A program made the translations under genes and the position numbers. A stretch of 64,000 nt of DNA from Vreelandella populi (GTDB taxonomy: Bacteria > Pseudomonadota > Gammaproteobacteria > Pseudomonadales > Halomonadaceae), in contig NZ_RZHE01000011.1 of assembly GCF_003989825.1 (NCBI RefSeq), forward strand, positions 1-64,000. Reading direction: 5' to 3'. Positions 46,239 through 58,103 of the stretch are shown piece by piece. Under the pieces are notes generated by a model. It worked only from the letters and a program-made list of their open reading frames with translations. It searched no databases and was not told where the DNA came from. Position 1 is the first letter of the stretch; each line of letters opens with the position of its first letter.

Positions 46239-49200
46239 TTAGCCTACCCATACCCGCGCATTGCGGAACAGGCGCAGCCAGGCACCATCCTCTGTCCATT
46301 CTGCTGGCCGCCAGGAGTTTGTCACTGCCCGAGTAACACGCTCCGGGTGGGGCATCATGATCGTGACGCGGCCATCCGGCGTGGTTAGTCCGGTAATGCC
46401 CGACGGTGAGCCGTTGGGGTTGGCCGGATAGCGTGTGGTTACCTGCCCGTAGTTATCAATATAGCGCAGCGCAATCTGGTTGCTGGACTGCATGCTGCGC
46501 AGGTGTGCGGTATCACGGAACTCGGCGCGACCTTCGCCATGCGCAACCGCGATAGGCAGTTGAGAGCCTTCCATACCGGCCAGCAAGATCGAGGGCGTCT
46601 TCTCAACCCGCAGCATGGCAACCCGCGCTTCAAACTGCTCAGACTCGTTGCGCACAAAGCTAGGCCAGTTTTCAGCTCCCGGAATCAGTGACTTGAGCTG
46701 CGACAGCATCTGGCAGCCGTTACACACGCCTAATGAAAAGCTGTCGTCGCGGTTAAAGAACGCCGCAAACTGATCGCGCGCCCGCTCATTGAACAGCACC
46801 GATTTCGCCCAGCCCCCGCCGGCGCCCAGCACATCGCCATAGGAGAAGCCGCCACAGGCGACCAGCCCCTTGAACTCATCGAGGCTAACGCGACCTTCCA
46901 GAATATCGCTCATGTGCACATCGACCGCGTCGAAACCAGCCTTGTCGAACGCCCAGCCCATCTCGACCTGGCCATTCACGCCCTGCTCGCGCAGTACCGC
47001 CACGGCGGGTTTTGCGGTGTTGATGAACGGTGCGCTGATGTCTTCATTGATATCGAACGTCGGTGTTGCGAAAAGACCCGGATCGCGCGCGTCGAGCAGG
47101 TTGTCGAACTCGTTCTTGGCGCATTCGGGATTATCACGCAACGCCTGCAGGCGATAGCTGGTTTCTGACCAGGTACGCTGGGTCAGCTGACGCGTGGTTT
47201 CCAGCAGCGGCTCTTCAAACAGCGTTACCCGCACCTGGTCATCGTAACGTGGCCGTGCGATCACGCCACAGGTTTCAATGCCCGCCACGGCGAACTGGGA
47301 GAGCACTTCTTCGGTGTGCTTGCGGTTGACCTGAATGACCGCGCCAAGCTCTTCAGAGAACAGCGCGTTGAGCGCTTCAACCGGCTCATCAATCATCCAG
47401 TCGAGCTTGATTTCAAGCCCGGCGTGGGCGGCAAAGGCCATCTCAAGTAGCGTGACCAGCAGGCCACCATCACTGCGGTCGTGGTAGGCCAGCAGCTTGC
47501 CGTCACGGTTAAGGCCCTGAATCACTTCAAAGAACGCCTTCAGGTCTTCCGGATCATCCAGGTCCGGGCAGGTATTGCCCACCTGGCCATAGACTTGGGC
47601 CAGCGCAGAGCCGCCCAGGCGATTCTGGCCGTTACCCAGGTCGATCAAGATCAGATCCGACTCGTCCTGTTCCAGGTTGATCTGGGGCGTCAGGGTGGCC
47701 AGGGCATCGGTCACCGGGGCAAAACCGGTAATCACGGCCGCGAGCGGCGAAGTAACGCTTTTCGCCTCCAACTCACCCTGGGCATTCTCTTCCTGCCAAG
47801 CAGTGCGCATGGACATCGAGTCCTTGCCTACCGGCACCGCAATCCCCAATTGAGGACAAAGCTCCATGCCGACCGCATACACCGCATCATACAGCGCCTG
47901 ATTCTCGCCAGGATGATCGGCCGCGCTCATCCAGTTGGCGGAGAGCTTGATATCCCCCAGCTTGGCAATCGGCGCCGCCGCCAGATTGGTAATCGTCTCG
48001 GCGACCGCCAACCGTGCGCTGGCTGCGGGGTTAATCAAGGCCACCGGCGGACGCTCGCCCATGGCCATCGCTTCACCGGCATGGGTGTCGTAACTGGCGG
48101 TCGTGACCGCCACATCAGCAACCGGCACCTGCCAGGGGCCGACCATCTGGTCGCGGGCCACCTGGCCTGTGATTGAACGGTCGCCAATGGTAATCAGGAA
48201 ACTCTTGGAAGCCACGGCAGGCAGACGCAGCACACGATCAAGCGCTTCACGAAGGTCCAGGTTATCCAGCATCACCCCGGAAAGCTCGGGTTCGTGGCGC
48301 TCAAAGCTGCGCTGCATTTTCGGCGCCTTGCCGAACAGCACGCTCATGGGCAGGTCAATCGGCTTGGTATTGAAATGGCCGTCGCGCACTTCCAGGTGAT
48401 GATCCGCCTGGGCCTCACCCACGACCGCGTAAGGACAGCGTTCGCGCTTGCACAGCGCATCAAAGGTAGCCAGGTCTTCAGCCGCCACCGCCAGCACGTA
48501 GCGCTCCTGAGCTTCGTTACACCAGATTTCCAGCGGACTCATTCCCGGTTCGGCGTTGGGTACCGCGCGTAGATCAAAAAGCCCGCCCCGGTTGCCGTCT
48601 TTAACAAGCTCTGGAAGCGCGTTGGAAAGCCCGCCTGCACCCACATCATGAATAAAGCAGATCGGGTTTTTATCCCCCAGCGCCCAGCAGCGGTCGATAA
48701 CCTCCTGGGCACGCCGTTCAATTTCCGGGTTTTCCCGCTGTACCGAAGCAAAATCCAGATCGGCGCTTGAAGTACCGGAAGACATGCTGGAGGCAGCACC
48801 ACCGCCCAGGCCAATCAGCATCGCTGGGCCGCCCATCACGATCAGCTTGCCGCCAACCGGAATATCGCCCTTCTGAACGTGCTGGGCGCGGATATTGCCA
48901 TAACCACCGGCAATCATGATCGGCTTATGGAAACCACGCCGTTCAATGCCGCCTTCGTTGAGCGACTCCTGCTCGTAAGTACGGAAGTAGCCGGTGAGAT
49001 TCGGGCGGCCAAACTCGTTGTTGAATGCCGCACCGCCAATCGGTCCTTCCAGCATGATATTAAGCGCCGACTGCATGCGCTCGGGCTTGCCGTAATCGAA
49101 CGCTTCCCAGGGCTGCACGAATTCGGGAATACGCAGGTTTGAAACGGTGAAACCTGACAGGCCAGCCTTGGGCTTGCCGCCGATACCCGTGGCACCCTCA

Positions 49201-50174
49201 TCACGAATTTCGCCACCCGAGCCGGTCGCCGCGCCAGGAAACGGTGCAATCGCCGTGGGGTGGTTATGGGTTTCCACCTTCATCAGGATATGAATGGGCT
49301 CCTGATGCGCACCGTAAAGCGCACGCTCATCATCAGCGCTGGTCAGTGGCGTCGCGTAAAAACGCCCCGCCTGGCTACCCTTGATGACCGCCGCGTTATC
49401 GCTGTAGGCGGAAAGCACGTTATCGGGGGATGTGGCGAACGTGTTCTTGATCATCTTGAACAGCGAATGGGCCTGAGGCTCGCCATCGATCACCCAGTCG
49501 GCATTGAAGATCTTATGCCGGCAATGTTCGGAGTTGGCCTGAGCGAACATCATCAGCTCGATATCCGTCGGGTTGCGTCCCAGTTCGTTGAAGGCATCGA
49601 CCAGATAATCGACTTCATCCTCAGCCAACGCCAGACCCAGCTCACGGTTGGCCGTCACCAGCGCCTCACGGCCATTGTTCAGGATATCTACGCTACCCAG
49701 CGGCGCCGGGGCGTGATGGGCAAACAGCCTTGCCGCATCAGATGCGTCATCAAGCACGGTTTCCGTCATGCGGTCGTGCAGCAGTGCCGCCACGGCCATC
49801 AGGCTCTCTTCGCTGGGCGTTGTGCTAAACCCTACCCGGTAGTCGACACCACGCTCAATGCGGCGAATTTCCGACAAGCCACAGTTATGGGCGATATCAG
49901 TGGCCTTGGATGACCAGGGCGACTGCGTGCCTAGGCGTGGCACCACCAGAAAACGCTTAGCGTTGTCCGGCGCTTCCACCTGGGAAGCGGTGCCATAATC
50001 CAAAAGCTGCGTCAGACGCTCGCCAGAGGCGTCGCTGAGTTCTTCACGGTGGTCAATAAAATGAACATAGTGGGCAGACAGCGCCTCCACCTCGGGAACA
50101 CGTTCACGCAGCACCGTTAACAGCCGTGTATGACGGAAGGCAGAAAGGGCGGGCGCGCCTCGCAGTTCGAGCAT
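46239..50174 (-). CDS. purL: phosphoribosylformylglycinamidine synthase
   Basis: 1311 residues, the large single-chain type. FGAM synthase uses glutamine and ATP to convert FGAR to FGAM in purine synthesis. An N-terminal domain, two ATP-grasp-like AIR synthase halves (e.g. [18 protein letters not shown] and [19 protein letters not shown]) and a C-terminal glutamine amidotransferase are all present. The amidotransferase nucleophile Cys is in LGVCNGCQM, about residue 1148, with its His and Glu in MMPHPER. It is divergent from mltF, the standard gammaproteobacterial neighbour. Confidence 0.98.
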   Translation of the reverse strand: MLELRGAPALSAFRHTRLLTVLRERVPEVEALSAHYVHFIDHREELSDASGERLTQLLDYGTASQVEAPDNAKRFLVVPRLGTQSPWSSKATDIAHNCGLSEIRRIERGVDYRVGFSTTPSEESLMAVAALLHDRMTETVLDDASDAARLFAHHAPAPLGSVDILNNGREALVTANRELGLALAEDEVDYLVDAFNELGRNPTDIELMMFAQANSEHCRHKIFNADWVIDGEPQAHSLFKMIKNTFATSPDNVLSAYSDNAAVIKGSQAGRFYATPLTSADDERALYGAHQEPIHILMKVETHNHPTAIAPFPGAATGSGGEIRDEGATGIGGKPKAGLSGFTVSNLRIPEFVQPWEAFDYGKPERMQSALNIMLEGPIGGAAFNNEFGRPNLTGYFRTYEQESLNEGGIERRGFHKPIMIAGGYGNIRAQHVQKGDIPVGGKLIVMGGPAMLIGLGGGAASSMSSGTSSADLDFASVQRENPEIERRAQEVIDRCWALGDKNPICFIHDVGAGGLSNALPELVKDGNRGGLFDLRAVPNAEPGMSPLEIWCNEAQERYVLAVAAEDLATFDALCKRERCPYAVVGEAQADHHLEVRDGHFNTKPIDLPMSVLFGKAPKMQRSFERHEPELSGVMLDNLDLREALDRVLRLPAVASKSFLITIGDRSITGQVARDQMVGPWQVPVADVAVTTASYDTHAGEAMAMGERPPVALINPAASARLAVAETITNLAAAPIAKLGDIKLSANWMSAADHPGENQALYDAVYAVGMELCPQLGIAVPVGKDSMSMRTAWQEENAQGELEAKSVTSPLAAVITGFAPVTDALATLTPQINLEQDESDLILIDLGNGQNRLGGSALAQVYGQVGNTCPDLDDPEDLKAFFEVIQGLNRDGKLLAYHDRSDGGLLVTLLEMAFAAHAGLEIKLDWMIDEPVEALNALFSEELGAVIQVNRKHTEEVLSQFAVAGIETCGVIARPRYDDQVRVTLFEEPLLETTRQLTQRTWSETSYRLQALRDNPECAKNEFDNLLDARDPGLFATPTFDINEDISAPFINTAKPAVAVLREQGVNGQVEMGWAFDKAGFDAVDVHMSDILEGRVSLDEFKGLVACGGFSYGDVLGAGGGWAKSVLFNERARDQFAAFFNRDDSFSLGVCNGCQMLSQLKSLIPGAENWPSFVRNESEQFEARVAMLRVEKTPSILLAGMEGSQLPIAVAHGEGRAEFRDTAHLRSMQSSNQIALRYIDNYGQVTTRYPANPNGSPSGITGLTTPDGRVTIMMPHPERVTRAVTNSWRPAEWTEDGAWLRLFRNARVWVG

Positions 50175-50356
50175 ATCCTGAAGCCTCTAGAGCAGGGAGA
50201 ATTCGAGCAGGGAAATAGCAGGCCGCTATACGGCCCCTTAAATGACACTGATTAGACACTATGATACTGGAAAGCAGCGCCCACACGAAATCAACAAGGT
50301 GACAGCATGCCCCTGCCTGGGTATCGTGGCAGCTTGTTTCATGCCGAAAAGCCCCC

Positions 50357-51823
50357 ATGTCAACGTTGATCCACCCACATTTCATAGCGCATTTTCGCCG
50401 CTATTTAGCGTTAATTTTCATCACATTACTGATTTTCTTCCCGACGTTTCCCAATGTGGGGCCAGGGGAGCATTTAACGCAGATTCAAACAAAAGATTTC
50501 ATCACCGCGCAGACCCGTAACACCCCAACGACCTACTACGAAGGTCGCCAGGGGCCAACCGGGTTTGAGTACGAGCTGATGCACCTGTTTGCCGAGTATC
50601 TCGGCGTCAGCCTGAACTTGAATGCCAAACATAACCCTGAGAGTGTTCTGTCGGCGGTGCGGGAACAGGGTGATCTTGGCGCGGCAGCTTTGCCGCTACT
50701 GCCCGCAACGCCCGGAGTCCACTACACCCGCCCAATCATCCAGATGCAGCCACTGGTGGTTTATCGTCGTGGCCTCTATGGCATACAGGAACCGGGCGAT
50801 CTGGTGGGTCTGGAGCTTGGCACGCTAAGCGAAGCAGGTACCAGCGAGGCGCTGCGCGAACTTCAGCGCGACTACGCCGCCTTAAGCTGGAAAGAGTCTT
50901 CCGAGCTGGAAGTTGCCGAACTGCTTGCCCAGGTAGAGAACGGCATGCTGGACGCCGCGGTTATCTTTGATCATCAATTCCGGCTCAACCGGCTGTTTTT
51001 TCCCAACGTTGAACGCGGCTTTCTGATTGGCGACCCGCTCTCCATGGTGTGGGCCGTGCCCCGTGGGCGCGGGCTGGGGCTGCTGGAAGCGGCCAACCAG
51101 TTTCTGCAGGACCTGGATGAGAGCGGCACCCTCGACCACCTGATCAACCGTTACTTCGGCCACGACGACTACCTGGAGTACGTGGGCACCCGCACCTTTC
51201 TTGCCCATCTGGACGCCCGCCTGCCCCAGTTTGTCGATCTGTTCCAGCTGGCAGCCAGCGAAACCGGCTTCGACTGGAAGCTGCTCGCCGCCGTAGGTTA
51301 TCAGGAGTCACACTGGGATGCGGAGGCGGTATCGCCAACCGGTGTACGCGGGCTGATGATGCTGACCCACCCCACCGCCAGCGAAATGGGCGTGGATAAC
51401 CGCCGCGATGCGGCCCAGAGCATTGACGGCGGGGCTCGCTACCTGCGCAGCCTCAAGAACCGTCTTCCGGAAAGCATTACGGGCAACGACCGCCTGTATA
51501 TGGCCATGGCGGCTTACAACATTGGCTTGGGGCACCTTTACGATGCGCGGAAAATTGCCGGAATGCGCGGCGGCGACCCGAACCTGTGGCGCGATGTTCG
51601 CGAAGCGCTGCCGCTTTTACAGCACGAGGAGTGGCATAGCCAAACGCGCCACGGCTATGCGCGTGGTGGTGAGCCGGTGATTTATGTGCGCAATATTCGC
51701 CGCTATTACGAAATGATTGAGTACGTGGAGCGCAGCCGCCAGCAGTTTTTTCAGCTGGAGCAAGCAGGCACTGACAACATGCCGCTGCTACCATTTGAAC
51801 TTATCCCACCGTTAAGCCAGTAG
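50357..51823 (+). CDS. mltF: membrane-bound lytic transglycosylase F
   Basis: 488 residues. An N-terminal membrane segment or signal (about 14-32) is followed by a periplasmic solute-binding-like domain (about 45-275) and a C-terminal SLT domain. The catalytic Glu is E317 in VGYQESHWD, and the later [10 protein letters not shown] motif is typical. MltF cleaves peptidoglycan strands to 1,6-anhydro-muropeptides. In E. coli purL, mltF and tadA are neighbours; here the crt cluster separates mltF from tadA. The ATG lacks a strong Shine-Dalgarno sequence. Confidence 0.95.
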   Translation: MSTLIHPHFIAHFRRYLALIFITLLIFFPTFPNVGPGEHLTQIQTKDFITAQTRNTPTTYYEGRQGPTGFEYELMHLFAEYLGVSLNLNAKHNPESVLSAVREQGDLGAAALPLLPATPGVHYTRPIIQMQPLVVYRRGLYGIQEPGDLVGLELGTLSEAGTSEALRELQRDYAALSWKESSELEVAELLAQVENGMLDAAVIFDHQFRLNRLFFPNVERGFLIGDPLSMVWAVPRGRGLGLLEAANQFLQDLDESGTLDHLINRYFGHDDYLEYVGTRTFLAHLDARLPQFVDLFQLAASETGFDWKLLAAVGYQESHWDAEAVSPTGVRGLMMLTHPTASEMGVDNRRDAAQSIDGGARYLRSLKNRLPESITGNDRLYMAMAAYNIGLGHLYDARKIAGMRGGDPNLWRDVREALPLLQHEEWHSQTRHGYARGGEPVIYVRNIRRYYEMIEYVERSRQQFFQLEQAGTDNMPLLPFELIPPLSQ

Positions 51824-52111
51824 CGCTTTACCTCGCCGCCTTCGGCCCAACCCTGCGTGCGTACCCCATTTTTATATAAAAAATAATTACCTAAACTGGG
51901 GAATTAAAGAAAATTCGCGACATTTGGATTACGCTTTTCTAACGGCTGAATAAAATACGCTCATCATCAGCGTTAGTTGCGTTAACACCACGTCAGACGC
52001 AGATTCTGTAAAGTGCTATGAAGGAACATGCTGGCCTGTCACTCGTGGCCGCCACACACTTTCAGCGACTGACAGACATATCGCCATAATGGGAAACCAG
52101 GGATTGCTTTA

Positions 52112-53017
52112 ATGAACGCCAGCGTCGATACACTCTCAAGCTATGAAGACGAGTTGCAGGCACTGCGCGACGCGCTTCAAACACGCCTTGCGCAGCTGCT
52201 GCCCGAAGGGCATGAGCACGACCTGGTATGCGCAGCAATGCGCGAAGGAACCTTGGTACCGGGCAAACGCATCCGTCCGCTGTTATTGATATTGGCAGCC
52301 CAGGATTTAGGCTGCAAATTAGGACAGCCAGGGCTTCTCGACTTGGCCTGTGCAATCGAAATGGTCCATGCGGCCTCTTTGATTTTGGATGATATTCCCT
52401 GCATGGACAACGCGCTGCTGCGCCGCGGCAAGCCCACCATTCACCGCCAGTTTGGTGAGAATGTCGCCATTTTAGCGGCCGTTGCACTACTCAGCCGGGC
52501 TTTTGGTGTCGTGGCAGAAGCTGAAGGCCTTCGGGATGTCTGCAAAACCGAGGCGGCCGCCGAACTGTCCCGTGCGGCTGGCCTGCAGGGCCTTGTGCAG
52601 GGCCAGTTTCGCGACTTAAGCGAGGGCAGTCAGCCACGCAGCGCCGAGGCAATTCTCTCGACCAACACGCTGAAAACCAGCACGCTATTTGAAGCGACGC
52701 TGCAAATGGCCGCCCTGGCAGCGGGCGCCTCTACGGAAGTCCGCCAAACGCTGCGCTGCTTTGCGCAGGACCTGGGGCAGGCCTTTCAATTGCTGGACGA
52801 CCTTTCCGACGGCTGCAGTACCACCGGCAAGGACATCAACAAAGATAGTGGCAAATCGACACTGGTCGCCATTCTCGGCCCTGAGGAAGTACATCAGCGC
52901 CTGCAAGAGCACTTGAGCAGCGCCGATGAGCACCTTTTACATGCCTGCGGTCAAAAGGCCGTTACCCGACATTTTATGCGCCGCTGGTTTGAAAAGCAGT
53001 TGACCATGTTCAGCTGA
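52112..53017 (+). CDS. crtE: geranylgeranyl diphosphate synthase
   Basis: 301 residues. CrtE builds GGPP (C20) from FPP or DMAPP with IPP. The first aspartate-rich motif, with D93, D94 and D99 (ILDDIPCMDN), and the second, LLDDLSDG, are present, with KDINKDSGKSTLV after it. The pattern resembles Pantoea-type CrtE. It opens the carotenoid cluster and follows mltF after 288 bases of AT-rich non-coding DNA in which I found no clear promoter or operator. The start is preceded by AGGGA. Confidence 0.95.
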   Translation: MNASVDTLSSYEDELQALRDALQTRLAQLLPEGHEHDLVCAAMREGTLVPGKRIRPLLLILAAQDLGCKLGQPGLLDLACAIEMVHAASLILDDIPCMDNALLRRGKPTIHRQFGENVAILAAVALLSRAFGVVAEAEGLRDVCKTEAAAELSRAAGLQGLVQGQFRDLSEGSQPRSAEAILSTNTLKTSTLFEATLQMAALAAGASTEVRQTLRCFAQDLGQAFQLLDDLSDGCSTTGKDINKDSGKSTLVAILGPEEVHQRLQEHLSSADEHLLHACGQKAVTRHFMRRWFEKQLTMFS

Positions 53018-53115
53018 TTTCCCATACGTTATAGCGCAGCCCTTACTATCTTCGGCGAGGGAAGCCGGTAACTGGGCCGTGATGTGTCTCCATATCCAGG
53101 TTCAAAGGAGTGACA

Positions 53116-54159
53116 ATGAAGGATACAGAGCTGACTCGGCGTAAAAACGATCATCTGGACATTGTGCTCGACCCCGCACTGGCGATGAAAAAGACTCGCA
53201 CGGGGTTTGAGCGCTGGCGCTTTGAACACTGCGCTCTGCCCGAGCTTGACCTAGACAGCATCGACCTTGGCACAACGCTCTTTGGGCGGGCCATGCAGGC
53301 GCCGCTTTTGATCAGCTCCATGACGGGGGGTGCCAGCCGCGCCAACGACATCAACCGGTTTCTGGCTGAAGCGGCGCAGAACCTGGGGCTTGCCATGGGT
53401 GTTGGTTCTCAGCGAGTAGCACTTGAAAGCGACGCCAACTGGGGGCTGACCCGGGAGCTACGCTCCCTCGCCCCGGATATTCCGCTGCTGGCCAACCTGG
53501 GTGCCGCACAGCTTACCGGTCAACACGGCCTCGATTACGCCCGGCGGGCGGTGGAAATGGTCGAGGCAGACGCGCTGATCATTCATTTGAACCCCTTGCA
53601 GGAAGCCTTGCAAACCGGCGGCGACCGCGACTGGCGCGGCATTCTGGCGGCCATCGAGCGCGTCACGGCTTCACTCGGAGCCCCAGTGGTGGTCAAGGAG
53701 GTAGGCGCCGGGCTTTCCGCCACGGTTGCTCGCCAGCTCCATGAAGCGGGGGTAGCCATGCTGGATATCGCCGGCGCCGGCGGTACCAGCTGGGCTGCCG
53801 TTGAAGGTGAGCGTGCCAGCACGCCGCACAACCGTGCAGTGGCCATGGCCTTTGCCAACTGGGGCATTCCTACCGCGCAGGCACTATGTGAGGTGCGCAA
53901 AGCGCTGCCTGCCATGCCGCTGATTGCCTCCGGGGGCATCAACGACGGCATCGATGCGGCCAAAGCGTTGTGCCTAGGGGCTGACCTGGTAGGCCAGGCG
54001 GCGGCGGCCCTGTATAGCGCAACCACCTCCCTGGAGGCGGTTATCGAGCACTTTCAAATTGTGATTGACCAACTACGCGTAGCCTGCTTCTGTACCGGCA
54101 GCGCTGACCTGGTCGCGCTAAAGCATGCAGCGTTACTGCCGTTAGAGCGCGCGTCATGA
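53116..54159 (+). CDS. fni: type 2 isopentenyl-diphosphate isomerase
   Basis: 347 residues. An FMN- and NADPH-dependent TIM-barrel enzyme that interconverts IPP and DMAPP, unrelated to the type 1 Idi. Seen: [10 protein letters not shown] at the N terminus, [20 protein letters not shown] (quoted as 20), [19 protein letters not shown] with the conserved Gln, [10 protein letters not shown] and [16 protein letters not shown]. It sits between crtE and crtX as in Pantoea-type clusters. AAGGAG lies five bases ahead of the ATG at 53116. Its stop overlaps the crtX start (ATGA). Confidence 0.96.
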   Translation: MKDTELTRRKNDHLDIVLDPALAMKKTRTGFERWRFEHCALPELDLDSIDLGTTLFGRAMQAPLLISSMTGGASRANDINRFLAEAAQNLGLAMGVGSQRVALESDANWGLTRELRSLAPDIPLLANLGAAQLTGQHGLDYARRAVEMVEADALIIHLNPLQEALQTGGDRDWRGILAAIERVTASLGAPVVVKEVGAGLSATVARQLHEAGVAMLDIAGAGGTSWAAVEGERASTPHNRAVAMAFANWGIPTAQALCEVRKALPAMPLIASGGINDGIDAAKALCLGADLVGQAAAALYSATTSLEAVIEHFQIVIDQLRVACFCTGSADLVALKHAALLPLERAS

Positions 54160-55454
54160 GTCACTATGCGGTTATCGCGCCCCCGCTTCACAGCCACGTT
54201 AAAGCACTGCAAGCACTGGCTATCCGTTTGATTGAGCGCGGTCACCGAGTCACATTTATCCAGCAGTTCGAGGCACGCACGCTGCTGGATGACCCGCGTA
54301 TTGGTTTTTATCCTCTGGGTGAAACGCGCCTCGCTCCAGGCAGCCTGGCCAATACCCTGAAGCTTGCCGCCCGCCCCTCGGGCTTTGGCCTGCTTAGGCT
54401 GATTAACGACCTGGCCGCGACTACCGATATGCTCTGCGATGAGCTCCCCGCAGTTCTTGAAGCGCTAAGTATCGACGGGCTCATTGTTGACCAAATGGAA
54501 GCCGCCGGCAGCTTGGTAGCCGATGCGCTAAAGCTGCCTTACGTATCGGTCGCCTGCGCGTTGCCGGTTAACCGCGAGCCGGGCCTGCCGCTACCCGTCA
54601 TGCCGTTTGGCTACGCCACCAGTGTCCAGGCCCGCCACCGCTATCAAGCCAGTGAGAAAATCTACGACTGGCTAATGCGCCGCCATGCCCTAGTAATTGC
54701 GCGCCATGCCCAGCGCTTTGGGCTGGCACCGCGCCACTCGTTGCATGAGTGCCTGTCCACGCTTGCCCAGATCAGCCAGACGCCTGTCTCGCTGGATTTT
54801 CCTCGCCACTCCCTGCCCGCCTGTTTTCATGCGGTAGGCCCACTGCGAGAAACCAGACTAGCCGGCCGTTCATCTATCGCGCAGGCGCCCATACCGTCTG
54901 AGCCCTTTGTATTTGCCTCGTTAGGTACGCTGCAGGGTCATCGCTACGCTCTATTTCACAAGATTGCCAGGGCCTGTCAACGCCTGGACATATCATTGCT
55001 GATTGCCCACTGCGGCGGACTAAGCACAGCTCAAGCCGCCAAGCTTGCAACCTACGCCACGACGTCAGTTACCGATTTTGCCGACCAGCACGCCGTGCTT
55101 TCCAAAGCCCGCGCGGTGATTACTCACGGTGGCTTGAACACCGTTATTGATGCCATCGAAAGCACCACGCCCATGCTTGCCATACCGCTGGCCTTTGATC
55201 AGCCGGGGGTGGCGGCACGCGTTGTTCATCATGGTATTGGACAGCGCGCTTCTCGGTTTGCCAGCAGTGTTACCCTGGCCACGCGTTTAAGCGACCTGCT
55301 CAATAACGACATTTATCGACTGCGCCTGCGGGCCATGCGTGCCTCGCTTGGCAGATCAGAAAGTGCGGCTCAAGCAGACGGCGCCCTAAAGGCAGCTCTG
55401 ATTACCGAGCAGGCGCTGCGTGAACAGCGCCCTGTACTGGCGGTAGCAGCATGA
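54156..55454 (+). CDS. crtX: zeaxanthin glucosyltransferase
   Basis: A 432-residue GT1-family glycosyltransferase that adds glucose from UDP-glucose to the zeaxanthin hydroxyls. The C-terminal sugar-nucleotide signature is clear: [19 protein letters not shown], then [24 protein letters not shown]. The N-terminal [21 protein letters not shown] is typical of the family. It overlaps fni and crtY by four bases each, so it is translationally coupled on both sides. The presence of crtX with crtZ points to zeaxanthin mono- and diglucoside as end products. Confidence 0.94.
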   Translation: MSHYAVIAPPLHSHVKALQALAIRLIERGHRVTFIQQFEARTLLDDPRIGFYPLGETRLAPGSLANTLKLAARPSGFGLLRLINDLAATTDMLCDELPAVLEALSIDGLIVDQMEAAGSLVADALKLPYVSVACALPVNREPGLPLPVMPFGYATSVQARHRYQASEKIYDWLMRRHALVIARHAQRFGLAPRHSLHECLSTLAQISQTPVSLDFPRHSLPACFHAVGPLRETRLAGRSSIAQAPIPSEPFVFASLGTLQGHRYALFHKIARACQRLDISLLIAHCGGLSTAQAAKLATYATTSVTDFADQHAVLSKARAVITHGGLNTVIDAIESTTPMLAIPLAFDQPGVAARVVHHGIGQRASRFASSVTLATRLSDLLNNDIYRLRLRAMRASLGRSESAAQADGALKAALITEQALREQRPVLAVAA

Positions 55455-56629
55455 TGAATACGCGGTGGGATCTTATTCTGGTGGGCGCGGGGTTAGCCAA
55501 CGGCCTGATTGCCTGGCGCTTGAAACAGCGCCAGCCTGCGCTTAACGTACTGCTGCTGGAAGCGGGCCCGGCTCCCGGCGGCAACCATACCTGGTCATAT
55601 CATCACGGCGACCTTAGCTCTGCCCAGCATGCCTGGATTGCCCCGCTGGTAGTACACCACTGGGACGATTACGACGTCTTCTTTCCAGCTATTACCCGCA
55701 CTGTCGCAGGCGGCTACTACAGCGTAACGTCCGAGCGCTTTGCCGACATCATCAGCCAGGCACTCGGTGATCACTTGGTCACCCATACGCCAATTACTCA
55801 GCTAACGCCCACCGCGGTAACTCTGGAAGATGGGCGCACGCTTGAAGCAAGGGCGGTTATTGATGGCCGCGGCTACCGGCCAAGCCCACACCTTACTGTC
55901 GGGCTTCAGGCGTTTTTTGGTCAGCAGTGGCAGCTTGATCGCCCTCATGGGTTAACCCGCCCGCGGCTGATGGATGCCACCGTGGACCAGCAAGGCGGCT
56001 ACCGCTTTGTCTATACCCTGCCTCTGTCAGCAACAGAGCTTTTGATTGAAGATACCTACTATATTGACCAGGCCACGCTCAAAGCCCAGCAGGCGCGTGA
56101 CAATATCCAGCACTACGCGAGCACTCAGGGCTGGCAGCTCAAGACGTTGCAGCGCGAAGAGCAGGGCAATCTACCCATTACCCTGACAGGCAATCATCAG
56201 GCGTTCTGGCAAGCGGCCCAGGGTCAACCTTGCAGCGGTCTGCGCGGAGGACTGTTTCATCCCACCACGGGCTACTCATTACCACAGGCGGTGGCGCTGG
56301 CGGATGTGATCGCCACCCAAACAAGCTTTACACCTGAATTGCTTTATCGCCTTGTTCGCCAATTTGCCAAGCAGCGCTGGCGAGAGCAGCGCTTTTTTCG
56401 CATGCTCAACCGAATGTTGTTTCTGGCAGGCCCGGCAGACAAACGCTGGCAGGTAATGCAACGCTTTTACGACTTGAATGATGGCCTGATTGCGCGGTTT
56501 TATGCAGGCAAGCTGCGCCTTGCCGACCAGGCACGACTTTTGACGGGCAAACCACCGGTACCCGTGCGCGAGGCCTTACAGGCCGTTCTCAAAAAAACTC
56601 CACGGCTGCGAGCCTTTCATGATGAGTAA
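55451..56629 (+). CDS. crtY: lycopene beta-cyclase
   Basis: 392 residues. CrtY closes both ends of lycopene to give beta-carotene. The N-terminal FAD-binding motif reads LILVGAGLANGLIAWRL. The PGGNHTWSYH block, IDGRGYRPS, IEDTYYID and RGGLFHPTTGYSLPQAVALAD (read in parts) are characteristic. It overlaps crtX by four bases and crtI by 11, inside a tightly packed operon. Confidence 0.96.
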   Translation: MMNTRWDLILVGAGLANGLIAWRLKQRQPALNVLLLEAGPAPGGNHTWSYHHGDLSSAQHAWIAPLVVHHWDDYDVFFPAITRTVAGGYYSVTSERFADIISQALGDHLVTHTPITQLTPTAVTLEDGRTLEARAVIDGRGYRPSPHLTVGLQAFFGQQWQLDRPHGLTRPRLMDATVDQQGGYRFVYTLPLSATELLIEDTYYIDQATLKAQQARDNIQHYASTQGWQLKTLQREEQGNLPITLTGNHQAFWQAAQGQPCSGLRGGLFHPTTGYSLPQAVALADVIATQTSFTPELLYRLVRQFAKQRWREQRFFRMLNRMLFLAGPADKRWQVMQRFYDLNDGLIARFYAGKLRLADQARLLTGKPPVPVREALQAVLKKTPRLRAFHDE

Positions 56630-58103
56630 AGCTATCGTAATTGGGTCAGGCTTTGGCGGCTTGGCGTTGGCTATCCGTTTACAGGCAGCGGGTATTCCTA
56701 CTTTGATTCTTGAACAGCGCGACAAACCGGGCGGACGCGCCTATGTCTATCAGGATCAGGGCTTTACCTTTGATGCCGGCCCCACGGTCATCACCGACCC
56801 AAGCGCTATTGAGGAGCTGTTTACCCTGGCGGGTAAGCGCCTGGCCGACTATGTCGAGCTAATGCCAGTCACGCCTTTTTATCGTTTGTGCTGGGAGTCG
56901 GGGAAGGTATTTGATTACGATAACGATCAGGCGCATCTGGAGGAGCAGATTGGTCAGTTCAATCCTTCAGATGTAGAGGGTTACCGGCGCTTTCTGGATT
57001 ACTCCCAGGCGGTATTCAAGGAGGGGTATTTAAAGCTTGGCACCGTGCCGTTTCTATCGTTTCGCGATATGGTGCGCGCCGGGCCGCAGTTGGCGCGTCT
57101 GCAAGCCTGGCGCAGCGTCTACAGCATGGTTGCCAAGTTCATCGAAGACGACCACCTGCGCCAGGCGTTCTCGTTTCACTCGCTGCTGGTCGGCGGCAAC
57201 CCGTTTGCCACCTCCTCCATTTACACGCTGATTCATGCGCTTGAGCGCGAATGGGGCGTATGGTTTCCGCGCGGCGGTACCGGCGCGCTGATCCAGGGCA
57301 TGGTCAAGCTCTTTCAGGACCTGGGCGGCGAGATCGAGCTCAATGCGGAAGTCACGCAGCTTGAAGCCGAAGGCAACACCCTGCAGGCGGTAAAGCTGGC
57401 CGACGGCCGGCGCATTGAAGCAAGCGCCGTGGCCTCCAACGCCGACGTGGTGCACACCTATGAAAAGCTTCTCGGTCATCATCCGGTAGGCGCCAAACGC
57501 AGCACCTCACTCAAGCGCAAGCGCATGAGCAACTCGCTGTTCGTCCTCTATTTTGGCCTCAACCATCACCACGATCAGCTGGCCCACCATACCGTCTGCT
57601 TTGGGCCACGCTACAAAGAGCTGATTGACGATATCTTCAACAGCGACGCGCTGGCCGAGGATTTCTCGCTCTACCTGCATGCCCCGTGCGTTACCGACCC
57701 CTCATTGGCGCCGCCCGGCTGTGGCAGCTACTACGTACTTGCCCCCGTGCCGCACCTCGGCACCGCTGATCTTGATTGGGAGGTGGAAGGCCCGCGCCTG
57801 CGTGAGCGCATTTTTGATTACTTAGAGCAGCACTATATGCCGGGGCTTCGCGAGCAGCTGGTTACCCATCGGATGTTTACACCGTTTGATTTCCGCGACC
57901 AGCTAGGCGCGCATCATGGCTCGGCGTTTTCCATCGAACCCATCCTGACACAAAGCGCCTGGTTTCGCCCTCACAACCGCGACAGCCGCATTGCCAATCT
58001 TTATTTAGTGGGCGCGGGAACCCACCCAGGCGCGGGCGTACCGGGAGTGATTGGCTCAGCCAAGGCAACTGCCGGGTTAATGGTGGAGCAACTGGCCCCA
58101 TGA
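56619..58103 (+). CDS. crtI: phytoene desaturase (lycopene-forming)
   Basis: 494 residues. CrtI takes phytoene through four desaturations to lycopene with FAD. Seen: the N-terminal dinucleotide motif IGSGFGGLALAIRLQAAG, FTFDAGPTVITDPSAIEELF (20), the GGTGALIQGMVKLFQDLGGE region and the C-terminal NLYLVGAGTHPGAGVPGV motif. Two adjacent ATGs (56619, 56622) are possible starts. The overlap with crtY is 11 bases and with crtB four bases. Confidence 0.97.
   Translation: MMSKAIVIGSGFGGLALAIRLQAAGIPTLILEQRDKPGGRAYVYQDQGFTFDAGPTVITDPSAIEELFTLAGKRLADYVELMPVTPFYRLCWESGKVFDYDNDQAHLEEQIGQFNPSDVEGYRRFLDYSQAVFKEGYLKLGTVPFLSFRDMVRAGPQLARLQAWRSVYSMVAKFIEDDHLRQAFSFHSLLVGGNPFATSSIYTLIHALEREWGVWFPRGGTGALIQGMVKLFQDLGGEIELNAEVTQLEAEGNTLQAVKLADGRRIEASAVASNADVVHTYEKLLGHHPVGAKRSTSLKRKRMSNSLFVLYFGLNHHHDQLAHHTVCFGPRYKELIDDIFNSDALAEDFSLYLHAPCVTDPSLAPPGCGSYYVLAPVPHLGTADLDWEVEGPRLRERIFDYLEQHYMPGLREQLVTHRMFTPFDFRDQLGAHHGSAFSIEPILTQSAWFRPHNRDSRIANLYLVGAGTHPGAGVPGVIGSAKATAGLMVEQLAP

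Noticed and set aside
51824..52111. Possible promoter with TTGGAT and TAAAAT upstream of crtE
   Set aside because: The spacing is 21 bases, too long for a sigma-70 promoter. No better pair or light-response (LitR-type) operator could be shown by eye.
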